NCBI GenBank assembly: GCA_965223105.1
Contig: OZ244987.1
Coordinates: 7,750,001-7,814,000, forward strand
DNA length: 64,000 nt
Source: JABDMH01 sp965223105
Lineage (GTDB): Bacteria; Bacteroidota; Bacteroidia; Chitinophagales; Saprospiraceae
Direction of reading: 5' to 3'
Positions 9,519 to 18,529 of this stretch are shown here, one piece after another (within the stretch, counting starts at the first letter, position 1; each line of letters opens with the position of its first letter). The notes below the pieces were generated by a model. It worked only from the letters and a program-made list of their open reading frames with translations. It made no database searches and was not told the DNA's origin. The translations under genes and the position numbers were made by a program.

Positions 9519-10236
9519 TTCTTTTCCTTAAGTCGTGATTCCATTGAGCCTCTACTACCATCTTATCTTCCTTCAATAAGTTGATCAAATGGTTGGTCTC
9601 GGTCATTGCACTTTCTGTGCTGAAAAGGTAATAGGGCTGTCTGGGGCTGATCTTTTTTATCAGTTGCAGTCCGTACTTGGTGTATTTTTGCTCGATGGCC
9701 TTAATGTCATTTTCCTCGCGCAAATGTAGGATCAGTTCTGCCCGCTCCTGAGCCGGAGTTTTATCATCAGCCAACCAACCTCGGTCGCTCATGGTTTTTT
9801 CTAACGCCCTCAACAAAGAGTCGAGATTTGGAGGCTCCTGGCCACGGCAACGGACCAATTTCCATACTCCATCTTGATCAGCTCCAATTTTAATAAAAGG
9901 TGCATCTAAGATCTTGGCATCGTACAAAGTATCCCAAGTGCTAAACCTTGAGGATCTCAAGGCTTCTTCAAGCTCGCTGTACTCAGAGGCACTAAGGGTA
10001 TCGGAAAATTCACCGGTAACCGGCAAATCTTGCCTGGCATGGAGATGAATGGCACGGTCAGAAAAGACCTTCAATGAAAATACGGGACAGTTGCCAAGAC
10101 AACCCGTTTGTTCAAGGGAGTACATCAACCGGACAGAATCTGCCTTTTTTGCAGGTTGTGGGCTCTTACATGATGAGATGCAATAGAAGCCGATCAAGAG
10201 GTAAGTAAGGCGGTAAAATGATAAGGGGGGAATCAT
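9505..10236 (-). CDS. Putative lipoprotein with DUF6438-like domain
   Basis: About 243 residues. ATG 10236 (MIPPLSF) is preferred over the upstream TTG at 10263; it gives a signal sequence ending in ISSC, which can serve as a lipobox. The segment TGCLGNCPVFSLKVF is the hallmark of the DUF6438 family (two cysteines around a turn, then a beta strand), found in Bacteroidota envelope proteins of unknown role. The C-terminal half (about 160-240) is charged and helical, ending with a Lys/Arg-rich tail. It overlaps the YciI-like gene by 14 bp. The family call is from memory of the motif; no biochemical role can be stated. Confidence 0.7.
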   Translation of the reverse strand: MIPPLSFYRLTYLLIGFYCISSCKSPQPAKKADSVRLMYSLEQTGCLGNCPVFSLKVFSDRAIHLHARQDLPVTGEFSDTLSASEYSELEEALRSSRFSTWDTLYDAKILDAPFIKIGADQDGVWKLVRCRGQEPPNLDSLLRALEKTMSDRGWLADDKTPAQERAELILHLREENDIKAIEQKYTKYGLQLIKKISPRQPYYLFSTESAMTETNHLINLLKEDKMVVEAQWNHDLRKRNEKN

Positions 10237-10297
10237 CAATAATCTATCATTTGCAGCGAACAACGAATCAATGATCCGATAGGTTCAAAGTCCTTGA

Positions 10298-11281
10298 TCA
10301 AGAGCTTATCATTTCGTACAAAGCATCAAGGTTGGGAGACAGTATGATCTCAGTGCGACGGTTCCGGCTTTTGTTTTCTTCGGTGTCATTCGGTGCAATA
10401 GGAAAATAGAGTGCCCTTCCGGAGGCGATGACCTGATTTGGATCCAAACCGTGTCGGGTCAACTCTTTCACCACAGTTGTGGCCCTATTGACTGATAAAT
10501 CCCAGTTTTTTGCCGCTGAACCATCGGAGTCTGTATGACCCTCTACATTTATTTGAATATCAGGATGGTCTTTTAGTACGCTAGCTACCTTTCTGATGGC
10601 TTCTTTTCCTGCCGGATCGATCACTGTACTGCCCTTGGCGAAAAGCAGGTTTTGGCTTAGTGAAACATATACCCTTCCATTGTATTCCGAGACCGTAAGG
10701 TCAGCAGCAGAAAATCCTCTCAATGCTTCGTTGATGGATTCTTTGAGTGAAGTCATCATCGAGTCCTTGGCTTGCAATTGAGATGTCAATTCGGCCAACT
10801 TGCGTTCTCTGATTCTCACATCTTCCTGAAGACCCAACAGATTTTCTTCTTGTGATTTCAGTTTCATTTCCAGGAAATTCAACTCCCGTTCTTTCTGATC
10901 CAATTCTTGCTGCTTGATCGACAGTTCATCAGCTAGAGCCATTTTTTCATCAGAGGTTTTTTCTAGAATCTCCTGGTTTTGACTCAATAATTTGTCGTAC
11001 CTCATCATCAGGTCATTGTTGACCACCTGCAGAGCCTGGATATCGTTTTGGGCTTGCCGCAAGGCATCCTGAGTATTGACGATCTCTTGTTCTTTGGCAC
11101 TGATTTCGGCATTCATCTGATTCTTGGTTGCTTGAAGCAACTCACTGATTTTTACTTTTTCGTCTGAAATGCGTCGTTTTTCACTGGCCAGCTCTTCATA
11201 TTTCTTAGTAGAAACGCAGCTGATGCCAAAGCTTGTGGCGACGACGAAGAGCAGCAGATGCAAAATGCCGTTGATTCTCAT
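10298..11281 (-). CDS. OmpA-family peptidoglycan-binding lipoprotein with long coiled coil
   Basis: 327 residues from ATG 11281; an alternative ATG lies at 11299. The signal sequence ends in the lipobox FGISC, so the protein is probably anchored in the outer membrane. Residues about 30-190 are almost continuous heptad-like coiled coil rich in Glu, Lys and Gln. The C-terminal OmpA domain (about 205-320) starts LLFAKGSTVIDPAG and has the peptidoglycan-binding core INVEGHTDSDG and RNRRTEIIL. It should tether the outer membrane to the wall across a long spacer. It stands alone on the minus strand, divergent from the pyrophosphatase-like gene. Confidence 0.9.
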   Translation of the reverse strand: MRINGILHLLLFVVATSFGISCVSTKKYEELASEKRRISDEKVKISELLQATKNQMNAEISAKEQEIVNTQDALRQAQNDIQALQVVNNDLMMRYDKLLSQNQEILEKTSDEKMALADELSIKQQELDQKERELNFLEMKLKSQEENLLGLQEDVRIRERKLAELTSQLQAKDSMMTSLKESINEALRGFSAADLTVSEYNGRVYVSLSQNLLFAKGSTVIDPAGKEAIRKVASVLKDHPDIQINVEGHTDSDGSAAKNWDLSVNRATTVVKELTRHGLDPNQVIASGRALYFPIAPNDTEENKSRNRRTEIILSPNLDALYEMISS

Positions 11282-11471
11282 ATCATAGATTTTAGCCATG
11301 TAAAATTACGAAATAAGTGCCAGTTGGAGGTGGAGATCTGATTGGGACAACGGAAAGGAGGCTTGCAGATAGGGTAGTTGTTGGTGGTATAGTTTACGTT
11401 CAAATTGCCATTTCAAGTGTATCCATTCAATGAGGGCACTTACATATTATTATATTAATTATTTTTATAAT

Positions 11472-12062
11472 ATGAAATGGAGAATACTGTCACAATTTCT
11501 TGTGTTGCTGCTTATCGTTGGTTGCCATAAGCAACCTGAAAGCAGCTCCGAACCATCCTTGGTGTTGCCAAAAATGAGAGATCAGGATGGGTATATGGCC
11601 TATATCGAGAATAGCGTAGGATCACACCTTACCCAACGCTATAACCTCGAAACTGGTAGGTTGGATACTGTGGAAATCAAGTCCCCGCTATTGTTGCCGT
11701 ATCCGGTGAATCAAGGATTTGTTCCGGTCTTCTCAGAAAGTCAGAGTCTAAGCAAAGTTAATACCTGGATCATTGGGAAGGGTTTACTGCCTGGAGATAC
11801 TGTAGGGATCATTCCTATCGCCCTGCTGGATTACACATTAGATGGTCAGAGGCACCAGGAGGTGGTGGCCGTGCCGGTGCTGGATCAATATCAGACGCTT
11901 GCTCCATTGCCTTTTCGTGAATTCATCATCGAATATGACCCTCTTAAGTACCATTTCGAATACTGGCTCAGAAATCGTGGCAAGACCGGCAGAGTCAGTC
12001 AGATGACATGGGATGATGAAGAATCGGCACTAGAATTATTGCAACGAGCGACCGGTCATTAG
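11472..12062 (+). CDS. Pyrophosphatase-fold lipoprotein, probably catalytically dead
   Basis: 196 residues from ATG 11472; the signal ends in the lipobox LLIVGC. The rest aligns end to end with the exported soluble-pyrophosphatase (PF00719-type) lipoproteins of Bacteroidota: LLPYPVNQGFVP for the usual LPYPGNYGFIP, LPGDTVGIIPIALLDY for the GTVVEIQPIAML region, EVVAVPV, and a C-terminal YWLRN and WDDEESALELLQRA. The metal-binding acids are missing: the GDGDxLD loop is replaced by SLSKVNTW, the active-site Tyr in NYGF is Gln, and the D-x-K after the beta strand reads HQE. I infer a folded but inactive relative, perhaps a binding or structural protein. It is monocistronic; no promoter motif was recognised. 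Confidence 0.72.
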   Translation: MKWRILSQFLVLLLIVGCHKQPESSSEPSLVLPKMRDQDGYMAYIENSVGSHLTQRYNLETGRLDTVEIKSPLLLPYPVNQGFVPVFSESQSLSKVNTWIIGKGLLPGDTVGIIPIALLDYTLDGQRHQEVVAVPVLDQYQTLAPLPFREFIIEYDPLKYHFEYWLRNRGKTGRVSQMTWDDEESALELLQRATGH

Positions 12063-12290
12063 GTCATGGGATAGTTTGTCCCTTAAGAGATCCAAGAGAC
12101 CTCAAATGATGAATCACTCAAAGGCGAAAGCCTGTAATGCTAGATTCCCATTTGGGATCCCCATTTGTTGGTTTCGGTCTTGCTATTAATCATAATTACT
12201 AACCACAATGTCAAATGATACATCTTAATATTATTTTCAGCATGGCAGCCCTTCAGGCTTATTTCTCAGAAGGACGCTGAGCTTTAAGGA

Positions 12291-12680
12291 TCAATTATTC
12301 TCAGCAGACCGCTGGGGCGAAGGCCGTAGTGGCTTGTGCTCACCTTCGACAATACTCCTCCAGTCGTGATCACGATAAAAACTGTTGATATCGCTGACAT
12401 GATGATAGGTGGCATAATCTGGTTGTGGAACCACCATGGTCAGATCTTGCAAATGTATCTCTGAAGTATTTGTCGACTGGGGCAGCCAAAAATAAATGCT
12501 ACAAGTGAAGATCAATAGAATAGTGGCAGCAACCATGATGGTTGATCGAAGATTACTTAACCGGATCTTGTCCTGGTCCTGATCAAGTCTGCTTTCGAGC
12601 CTCCGCCATACGCGGTAAGATGGTTGAATTTTGATTTGATCAGACCTGTTCATCCACTCTTGTTGATCTTTATCCCTCAT
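12291..12680 (-). CDS. Probable membrane anti-sigma factor
   Basis: 129 residues: a cytoplasmic N-terminal helical part (1-45), one membrane helix at about 47-67 (TIMVAATILLIFTCSIYFW), and a short periplasmic tail without a recognised domain. Its ATG overlaps the sigma-factor stop by 4 bp, the usual layout of an ECF sigma factor and its membrane-bound anti-sigma factor. There is no zinc-binding HxxxCxxC motif, so this is not a ZAS-type anti-sigma. The role rests on gene position and topology alone. The 228 bp downstream, to the convergent pyrophosphatase-like gene, shows no clear terminator. Confidence 0.6.
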   Translation of the reverse strand: MRDKDQQEWMNRSDQIKIQPSYRVWRRLESRLDQDQDKIRLSNLRSTIMVAATILLIFTCSIYFWLPQSTNTSEIHLQDLTMVVPQPDYATYHHVSDINSFYRDHDWRSIVEGEHKPLRPSPQRSAENN

Positions 12681-13222
12681 CTGTTTGTCGCAAATCCTGC
12701 GAGTTTATTTTTTTTTAATAATTGGGCCATTTTACGCTTGGCTTGTATCAATTGTGATTTTGAGGTATTGATGCTGATGTCTAACTTTTCGGCAATTTCC
12801 CGGTGTTTATAACCTTCAATCACATAGAGATTAAATACCGTCTTGTAGCCCACCGGCAATTGGTCTAAGATGTTCAGTAGATCCTCTTCATACAGCAATT
12901 CCTCCACCTTGGGACTGTCAGCTATCTGCCAATCAATTCCATCAATACTCAGATGAAAGTTGTGCTTCTTGCGCAAGAACATCAGGGCTTGATTGACCGT
13001 GATCCTCTTCATCCATCCTTCAAAGCTGCCCCTGCTTTGGTATTGCTTTATACTTGACAGAATTTTGTACATCGCATCGACTAAGACGTCTTCAGCATCC
13101 TCACGCTGACGTATGTATCGACGGCAAATGCCCAACAATATCGGAGCGTATTGCTCGTATAATCTTTTCTGGGCTTTGCGGTCCTTCTCTCTGCAGCCCT
13201 CAATAAGTTCGTCTTCTGTCAT
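12677..13222 (-). CDS. ECF-type RNA polymerase sigma factor
   Basis: 181 residues from ATG 13222 (MTEDELIEGC); the frame is open to 13285, but the extra residues are not family-like. Region 2 runs from LYEQYAPILLGICRRY to GSFEGWMKRITVNQALMF and would recognise the -10 region and melt DNA. Region 4 (LDQLPVGYKTVFNLYVIEGY, then HREIAEKLDISINTSKSQL) carries the helix-turn-helix. The pattern matches the large Bacteroidota group of sigma-70-family ECF factors. It is translationally coupled to the probable anti-sigma gene (ATGA overlap) and faces away from valS. Its regulon cannot be read from the window. Confidence 0.92.
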   Translation of the reverse strand: MTEDELIEGCREKDRKAQKRLYEQYAPILLGICRRYIRQREDAEDVLVDAMYKILSSIKQYQSRGSFEGWMKRITVNQALMFLRKKHNFHLSIDGIDWQIADSPKVEELLYEEDLLNILDQLPVGYKTVFNLYVIEGYKHREIAEKLDISINTSKSQLIQAKRKMAQLLKKNKLAGFATNR

Positions 13223-13303
13223 TCCTAGACAATAACAATCACCTAAAACATAAAGTTTGCTCTGGTAATGTATAGATGCATGCATTCCCCTCCAGTGGTG
13301 TAT

Positions 13304-13311
13304 TATATTTG
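13304..13311 (+). promoter_or_regulatory. Bacteroidota -7 element (TATATTTG) for valS
   Basis: TATATTTG fits TAnnTTTG and lies 33 bp before the valS ATG, within the divergent space between valS and the sigma-factor gene. Predicted transcription start is near 13318. No good -33 element is visible. Confidence 0.5.
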
Positions 13312-13344
13312 TACCCGGTTTAAAAAAAGGAGATTCGAGATCCT

Positions 13345-15987
13345 ATGAAAAACAGCAGCAGATACAATCCATCAGAAATTGAAGAGAAATGTTATCAGCA
13401 TTGGCTTGACAAAGACTATTTCCGGTCTGTACCCGATGAGCGCGAACCATACTGCATTGTGATCCCCCCTCCCAATGTAACTGGTGTACTGCATATGGGT
13501 CATATGCTTGACAATACAATACAAGACGTTCTGATACGCAAGGCCCGTCAAGATGGTAAGAACGCATGCTGGGTACCGGGGACCGACCATGCCTCCATCG
13601 CTACTGAAGCCAAGGTAGTGCGGTGGCTTAGAGAAGAGAAGAACACGACGAAGGCCGCGGTGGGAAGGGAGCGTTTTGTGGAATATGCCTGGGAATGGAC
13701 ACGCAAATATGGCGGCATCATCTTAGAGCAACTCAAGCGCCTGGGTGCCTCTTGTGATTGGGAGCGGATTGCCTTCACCATGGATGATATTCGTTCAAAG
13801 CAGGTCATTAAGGTCTTTGTTGATCTCTACAATAAAGGCAAACTGTACCGTGATCACCGGATGGTCAATTGGGATCCGCAAGCACAGACCGTCTTAAGCA
13901 ATGAGGAAGTGATCTACACAGAGGAACAGTCCAATCTCTACTATGTGAAGTATGCCATTGATGGTGAACCTGGAAATTTCATCACCATAGCTACTACCCG
14001 GCCTGAGACAATTTTGGGGGATACAGCTGTGGCCGTACATCCGCATGATGCCAGGTACGCGAACCTTCAAGGCAAAAGGGTCATTGTGCCCCTGGTGGAA
14101 CGTAAAGTACCGGTGATTTTTGATGCCTATGTCGATCAGGCATTTGGCACGGGTGCCCTAAAAGTGACTCCTGCTCACGACAGCAATGACTATGACATTG
14201 GAAAGCGACATGACTTGGAGGTAGTTGATGTGCTCACTGATGATGGAAGGATGAGTGATGCGGCACAGTATTTTGTCGGTGAAGATCTGATTACTGCCAG
14301 AAAGAAAGTTGTCGATCAATTGAAAGAAGATGGATTGCTGGAAAAGGTCGAACCCTACACACACAGTGTGGGCAGATCTGAACGTACCCATGCGGTTGTT
14401 GAGCCCCGGCTGTCTCTCCAATGGTATGTGAGGATGGCTGAGCTGGCTGATCCCGCCCTCCAAGCTGTGATGAATGATGAAATTGAATTCTTTCCCAAGA
14501 GCCAAAAGAACACATATCGTCATTGGATGGAAAACATTCGGGACTGGTGCATTTCCAGGCAGTTGTGGTGGGGCCATCGTATCCCTGCTTGGTATTATAA
14601 CGACAACATCTACGTTGCCGAAACTGTTGAGAAAGCCTTGCAAATGGCAAGGGAAGATACAGGTAATGGTGATCTGGGTGTCGATGACCTACATCAAGAT
14701 GAGGATGTACTGGACACCTGGTTTAGCTCCTGGTTGTGGCCTTTCAGCGTATTTGATGGATTGAACGACAACCCCGACATCGAATACTACTATCCCACAT
14801 CCGTGTTGGTGACGGGATGGGATATCATCTATCTTTGGGTTGCCCGCATGGCAATGAGTGGCTACGAGTGGAAGGGGGAGCGACCCTTTAAGCAAGTCTA
14901 TTTCCACGGAATGGTCCGAGACAAGCAGCGCCGTAAGATGAGTAAATCCCTGGGCAATTCACCAGATGCCTTAGAGTTGTTAGACAGCTTTGGAGCTGAT
15001 GGCGTACGTTTTGGCATACTGTCTAGCTCGCCGGCTGGCGGAGATTTGCTGTTTGATGAAAAATTATGCGAACAAGGGCGGAATTTCTGCAATAAGATCT
15101 GGAATGCACTTCGTCTGGTGAAAAGCTGGCAAGATATCGTGGATTCAAAGCAACCCACACCTGAGACTGATCAGCAAGCCACTCAATGGATCAGGGCAAA
15201 GCAGCAGCGTGTGATCAGGGAAGTACAAAGAGACTTCGAGCAGTATCGATTAGCAGATGCACTGATGAAGTTGTACTCATACATTTGGAATGACTTCTGC
15301 AGCTGGTACTTAGAACTCATCAAACCAGAACCGGGGGCATCCATTTCCAGTGAAACTTATCGAGAAACGGTCCAAATATTTGGTGAATTGATGATCATGT
15401 TGCATCCATTTATGCCATTCATCACTGAGGAAGTATGGCAGCAAGTAGACGATCAGAAAGTCGATTGTATTGTCGCTCCTTTTCCACAGACCGACCCGGT
15501 ATATCAGACCGACATAAGCCTGGTGGAACATCTGAAGAAAATAATAACCAAGATTCGGGACTTGAGAAACAAGCAGGGTATCAAAGCTCGTGAGACGATA
15601 CCTATGCAAGTACTGCACTCCGCGATGATGGAAAAAATCTTGAGTAATCCGGGGCTCAAAGCATTACTGCAAAAGGCCGGATATATTAGCGGGATTGACG
15701 TGATCGATGGTCCCCCGTCGGATCCCAGCCTGATATCTTTTGTGGTGGGGACCGATAAGCTGTACCTAGATGGGGGTAAGGCGGTAGATATTGATGCCGA
15801 ACGCCAATCAGTCATCAATGATCTGAAATATCAACAGGGGTTTGTGGCAGGCATTCGAAAGAAGTTGGACAATGACCGGTTTGTCCAAAATGCCCCTACG
15901 GCCGTGGTCGAGAAAGAACGGCAAAAACTAGCCGATGGAGAGAAGAGAATTGCCATGCTAGAGGAAACACTGCAGCGATTGAGCTAG
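13345..15987 (+). CDS. valS: Valyl-tRNA synthetase
   Basis: Class I aminoacyl-tRNA synthetase that charges tRNA-Val and edits mischarged threonine. 880 residues, a normal length. The HIGH-type motif is in PPNVTGVLHMGHMLD (about 43-57), the CP1 editing domain spans about 200-380 (ATTRPETILGDTAVAVHP), and the KMSKS loop is KMSKS at about residue 531. The tRNA anticodon-binding domain and a C-terminal coiled coil (about 815-880) close the protein. Single gene with its own promoter. It is followed by 387 bp without a gene. Confidence 0.97.
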   Translation: MKNSSRYNPSEIEEKCYQHWLDKDYFRSVPDEREPYCIVIPPPNVTGVLHMGHMLDNTIQDVLIRKARQDGKNACWVPGTDHASIATEAKVVRWLREEKNTTKAAVGRERFVEYAWEWTRKYGGIILEQLKRLGASCDWERIAFTMDDIRSKQVIKVFVDLYNKGKLYRDHRMVNWDPQAQTVLSNEEVIYTEEQSNLYYVKYAIDGEPGNFITIATTRPETILGDTAVAVHPHDARYANLQGKRVIVPLVERKVPVIFDAYVDQAFGTGALKVTPAHDSNDYDIGKRHDLEVVDVLTDDGRMSDAAQYFVGEDLITARKKVVDQLKEDGLLEKVEPYTHSVGRSERTHAVVEPRLSLQWYVRMAELADPALQAVMNDEIEFFPKSQKNTYRHWMENIRDWCISRQLWWGHRIPAWYYNDNIYVAETVEKALQMAREDTGNGDLGVDDLHQDEDVLDTWFSSWLWPFSVFDGLNDNPDIEYYYPTSVLVTGWDIIYLWVARMAMSGYEWKGERPFKQVYFHGMVRDKQRRKMSKSLGNSPDALELLDSFGADGVRFGILSSSPAGGDLLFDEKLCEQGRNFCNKIWNALRLVKSWQDIVDSKQPTPETDQQATQWIRAKQQRVIREVQRDFEQYRLADALMKLYSYIWNDFCSWYLELIKPEPGASISSETYRETVQIFGELMIMLHPFMPFITEEVWQQVDDQKVDCIVAPFPQTDPVYQTDISLVEHLKKIITKIRDLRNKQGIKARETIPMQVLHSAMMEKILSNPGLKALLQKAGYISGIDVIDGPPSDPSLISFVVGTDKLYLDGGKAVDIDAERQSVINDLKYQQGFVAGIRKKLDNDRFVQNAPTAVVEKERQKLADGEKRIAMLEETLQRLS

Positions 15988-16374
15988 GCACAGACAGCAT
16001 TTGTTAGCGCATCAAGCCCTAACGTCCCGCAATGCTTGGTAGTTTTAGATCCTCAGTGATAAGTGGTAATTCGATCATCGTATGGTCATAAGTGGTAAGG
16101 CCAAGGGTAGCGTTGAGATGCTAGCTCCCGCTCAAAGTACTCCTCGTAGCTGATAAGCACAGTCAACATTCTTCGTCTCGGTTCTGGCTTTTAGCATTGC
16201 TTTTGGTTTTGAGCTTTCGTAAGAAGACTACCTAGTGCTGATTCAGCAAAACTAGGGCCTGCCTAGCTAAGCTTCAGTGATCAAATTTGGTCACTGCGAT
16301 TGAAATCTTTTATCAACTAAAAAAGCCCGAACTACATACGCAGACCGGGCTTTCGATATGGTTTGTTTTTTATC
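15988..16374. other. 387-bp gene-free stretch after valS
   Basis: No credible open frame. It contains an 11-bp direct repeat ATAAGTGGTAA (16059-16069 and 16088-16098), a hairpin CAGTGATC/GGTCACTG at 16276-16297 (one G-U pair, 6-base loop) and, at its end, the terminator of the convergent secreted-protein gene. No promoter or known RNA family was recognised. Confidence 0.5.
16319..16353 (-). terminator. Rho-independent terminator of the type IX secreted protein gene
   Basis: Perfect 8-bp stem AAAGCCCG/CGGGCTTT with a 16-base loop. Read on the minus strand it is followed by a run of six T, and it lies just after the stop at 16375. It could also stop leftover valS transcripts coming from the other side, since TTTGTTTTTTA follows on the plus strand. 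Confidence 0.8.
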
Positions 16375-18366
16375 CTAATGCGTGACTAACACGTGCTCAG
16401 TCTTGGTACCTTCCAAGGTAGATACCCGGACGATATAATTCCCACTGGGATATTGGCTCAGGTCATAGTCGATTCTCTGACTGATCAGCCGTTTACGAGT
16501 ATCGGCCATAAGGATCTTACCCTGAGCGTCGGCGATGAAGATTGTAGTTTGTTTGGGCTGATCAAACTCGATTTCAACGTTTATGATATCCGAGGTCGGA
16601 TTGGGAAAAATCTTGACTGACTGCTCGGGAAGCGGATTCTTATCCACCACGGCATCTGTAAATTCCAGTTCAATGCCTATGGAAGCGATATTTCTCGCAT
16701 AGTTGCGATCATTGGTCCGCAGCAGTACAAAGTTGTTTTGTATTGAAGGATAATGAGCCATCGAGCTGATCTGGTATAATGCAAACGATTCGCTGACTTC
16801 TTGGGCGACTGTATTGGCACCGCCTATATAATCGATAGCCACCAAATATTGATTCCCTGGCTCCAGTACGACCGGACCCTCAGCTTCAAAATCAACCACA
16901 TCAGCTGAGAATGGACCTCCGTTGGCATCGTCCTCGGCGGTAAATTGATAACTACCTACCCCGACGGCTATATCCGGATCTCCGGCCAACTCATCAACAG
17001 TACCATTGATGTCAAAGCTCAGTAGATCAAGGGCGCCAGCCAGTTCAACCAATAACAATGTATCCCCTTGCAGGACGGTCTTTGGCGGAAACTTGAAGAT
17101 GTAGATCACAACCGATTTGCCAACCAATGGATCATTCTCATCAATGGAAAAAGCATCAAAAGTAACTTTGCTGATTTTCAATCCTTCAGCAAATGAGGGG
17201 GGCAAATCAAATAAGTTGGCCCAGGTGAAATCTTCGAAAGTCCCTTCCGATACTTCACCGGTGAAACCAATGCCGTCACCACCGGGGACTTTACGTAGGG
17301 TAAGGTCACGTACCAGAAATCCCTGAAAATCAACATTGTCATCAGGCTTAACCACTTCGCCGGCCGTATCACCTTTGATGCGGACGTTGTAGACGACGTT
17401 GTAGTTTTCATCACTGGCATTTTGTTCAAGCTCCCCCGGGACCCAATTCTCAAAGTCATACCATAGCGTGTCTCCCTGGGAGATGCCTAGCACATAGCCG
17501 GTATCGCTGTAGACAACATCAAGATCATTGTTTAGCACACGGGTCCAAACCATCACTGAATCGCTGATGTCGTTGTCGCCATGGTTGGCGAAGGTCATCT
17601 CCAGGTCGACAGTATCATCGACCATCTGAAAATCAGGCGTTTCAAAGTTGTTGACATTGGTAAAGGCGGTCACGGCCAGGTCATTGCCGATTTCGTTGTA
17701 GAAAGTCACATCGTCAATGAGCCAATAATAATATTCACCCTCCCAAACGAATTTTACCCGCACGTCTGATTGACCTGCTGCTATATCTGTAATGTCTTGC
17801 ACGATGATATCAGTAGGACGGGTTGACCGATTGGGTGAAATGTCTTCATTGATCACAAAAGACGTCCAGGTCGCTCCGCCGTCACCACTCACCTCAAAAG
17901 ATGAATTGGGGGTGGTGAAATCGCTCTCGGCGTCCTTAGCGAAATAGCGATAATACTGATAAAAGGTCAAGATCACTCTGCTCTCGCTGGAGAAGTCTAG
18001 GGCAGGTGAGGTAATTTCACCCATTTGTGGTGCTGGTACCGGACCTGTGTTTGCAGCGTCGGGATCCGGATTCCCTCCATTATCGTATCCATCTGAATCA
18101 AAGAGCAAAGCCCCTCCGCCTGATACTGAACCAATGGGTACATTTCCGTTATTGAATGCTCCACTTCCAGCATCGCCATTGGGTGCCCAAACCCACAAAG
18201 CGGAATCTGCCTTGGTTGGATCAGAAGAAGCCAGCCCTACTGGTGTCCACTCTTCCAGACCCTCATCAAACGAAAATGTCAAAATGGGTGTCTGGGCCAC
18301 AGAGTTCGAAAGCAGCAAAGAAAATGATAAAATAGCCGTAAGTGTTTGAATAGTCGACCAATACAT
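16375..18366 (-). CDS. Secreted protein with type IX secretion (type A) sorting domain
   Basis: 663 residues. The signal peptide ends SVAQ at about residue 25. Residues about 27-230 form a lectin/MAM-like jellyroll (FSFDEGLEEWTPVG at the start, YYYWLIDDVTFYNE at the end), of the kind found in cleaved-adhesin or choice-of-anchor J modules. The middle, about 230-580, is an uncharacterised beta-rich region. The last 80 residues are a classic type A sorting domain: KIFPNPTSDIINVEI, GKILMADTR, YPSGNYIVRV and a basic end EHVLVTH. The protein should be exported through the type IX pathway and fixed to the cell surface or released. Ligand unknown. Monocistronic, with a good terminator downstream. Confidence 0.88.
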   Translation of the reverse strand: MYWSTIQTLTAILSFSLLLSNSVAQTPILTFSFDEGLEEWTPVGLASSDPTKADSALWVWAPNGDAGSGAFNNGNVPIGSVSGGGALLFDSDGYDNGGNPDPDAANTGPVPAPQMGEITSPALDFSSESRVILTFYQYYRYFAKDAESDFTTPNSSFEVSGDGGATWTSFVINEDISPNRSTRPTDIIVQDITDIAAGQSDVRVKFVWEGEYYYWLIDDVTFYNEIGNDLAVTAFTNVNNFETPDFQMVDDTVDLEMTFANHGDNDISDSVMVWTRVLNNDLDVVYSDTGYVLGISQGDTLWYDFENWVPGELEQNASDENYNVVYNVRIKGDTAGEVVKPDDNVDFQGFLVRDLTLRKVPGGDGIGFTGEVSEGTFEDFTWANLFDLPPSFAEGLKISKVTFDAFSIDENDPLVGKSVVIYIFKFPPKTVLQGDTLLLVELAGALDLLSFDINGTVDELAGDPDIAVGVGSYQFTAEDDANGGPFSADVVDFEAEGPVVLEPGNQYLVAIDYIGGANTVAQEVSESFALYQISSMAHYPSIQNNFVLLRTNDRNYARNIASIGIELEFTDAVVDKNPLPEQSVKIFPNPTSDIINVEIEFDQPKQTTIFIADAQGKILMADTRKRLISQRIDYDLSQYPSGNYIVRVSTLEGTKTEHVLVTH

Positions 18367-18502
18367 ATATAAAATTTTAGATAAGCGGTGAATGAATTTC
18401 TTTAGGCGATAAATATATCAAAAATTCGATCCACCCGTTTAATCATTAACATCTGCATGCTGATCATACAGGGGATACGACACCACGGGAAAACGTTGCT
18501 TG

Positions 18503-18521
18503 CCGGGCATTCGATGCCCGG
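18503..18521 (-). terminator. Strong short hairpin after the heptose kinase gene
   Basis: Perfect 8-bp GC-rich stem CCGGGCAT/ATGCCCGG with a 3-base TCG loop, 9 bp past the hldE-type stop. The following minus-strand sequence has only a weak T tract (GTTTTCC about 8 bases on), so it may be a stabilising 3' end rather than a full terminator. Confidence 0.5.
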
Positions 18522-18529
18522 TCTTATTA

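Noticed and set aside
14158..14643. Minus-strand 161-codon frame inside valS
   Set aside because: Lies wholly within the well-conserved valS gene and has no protein-family features.
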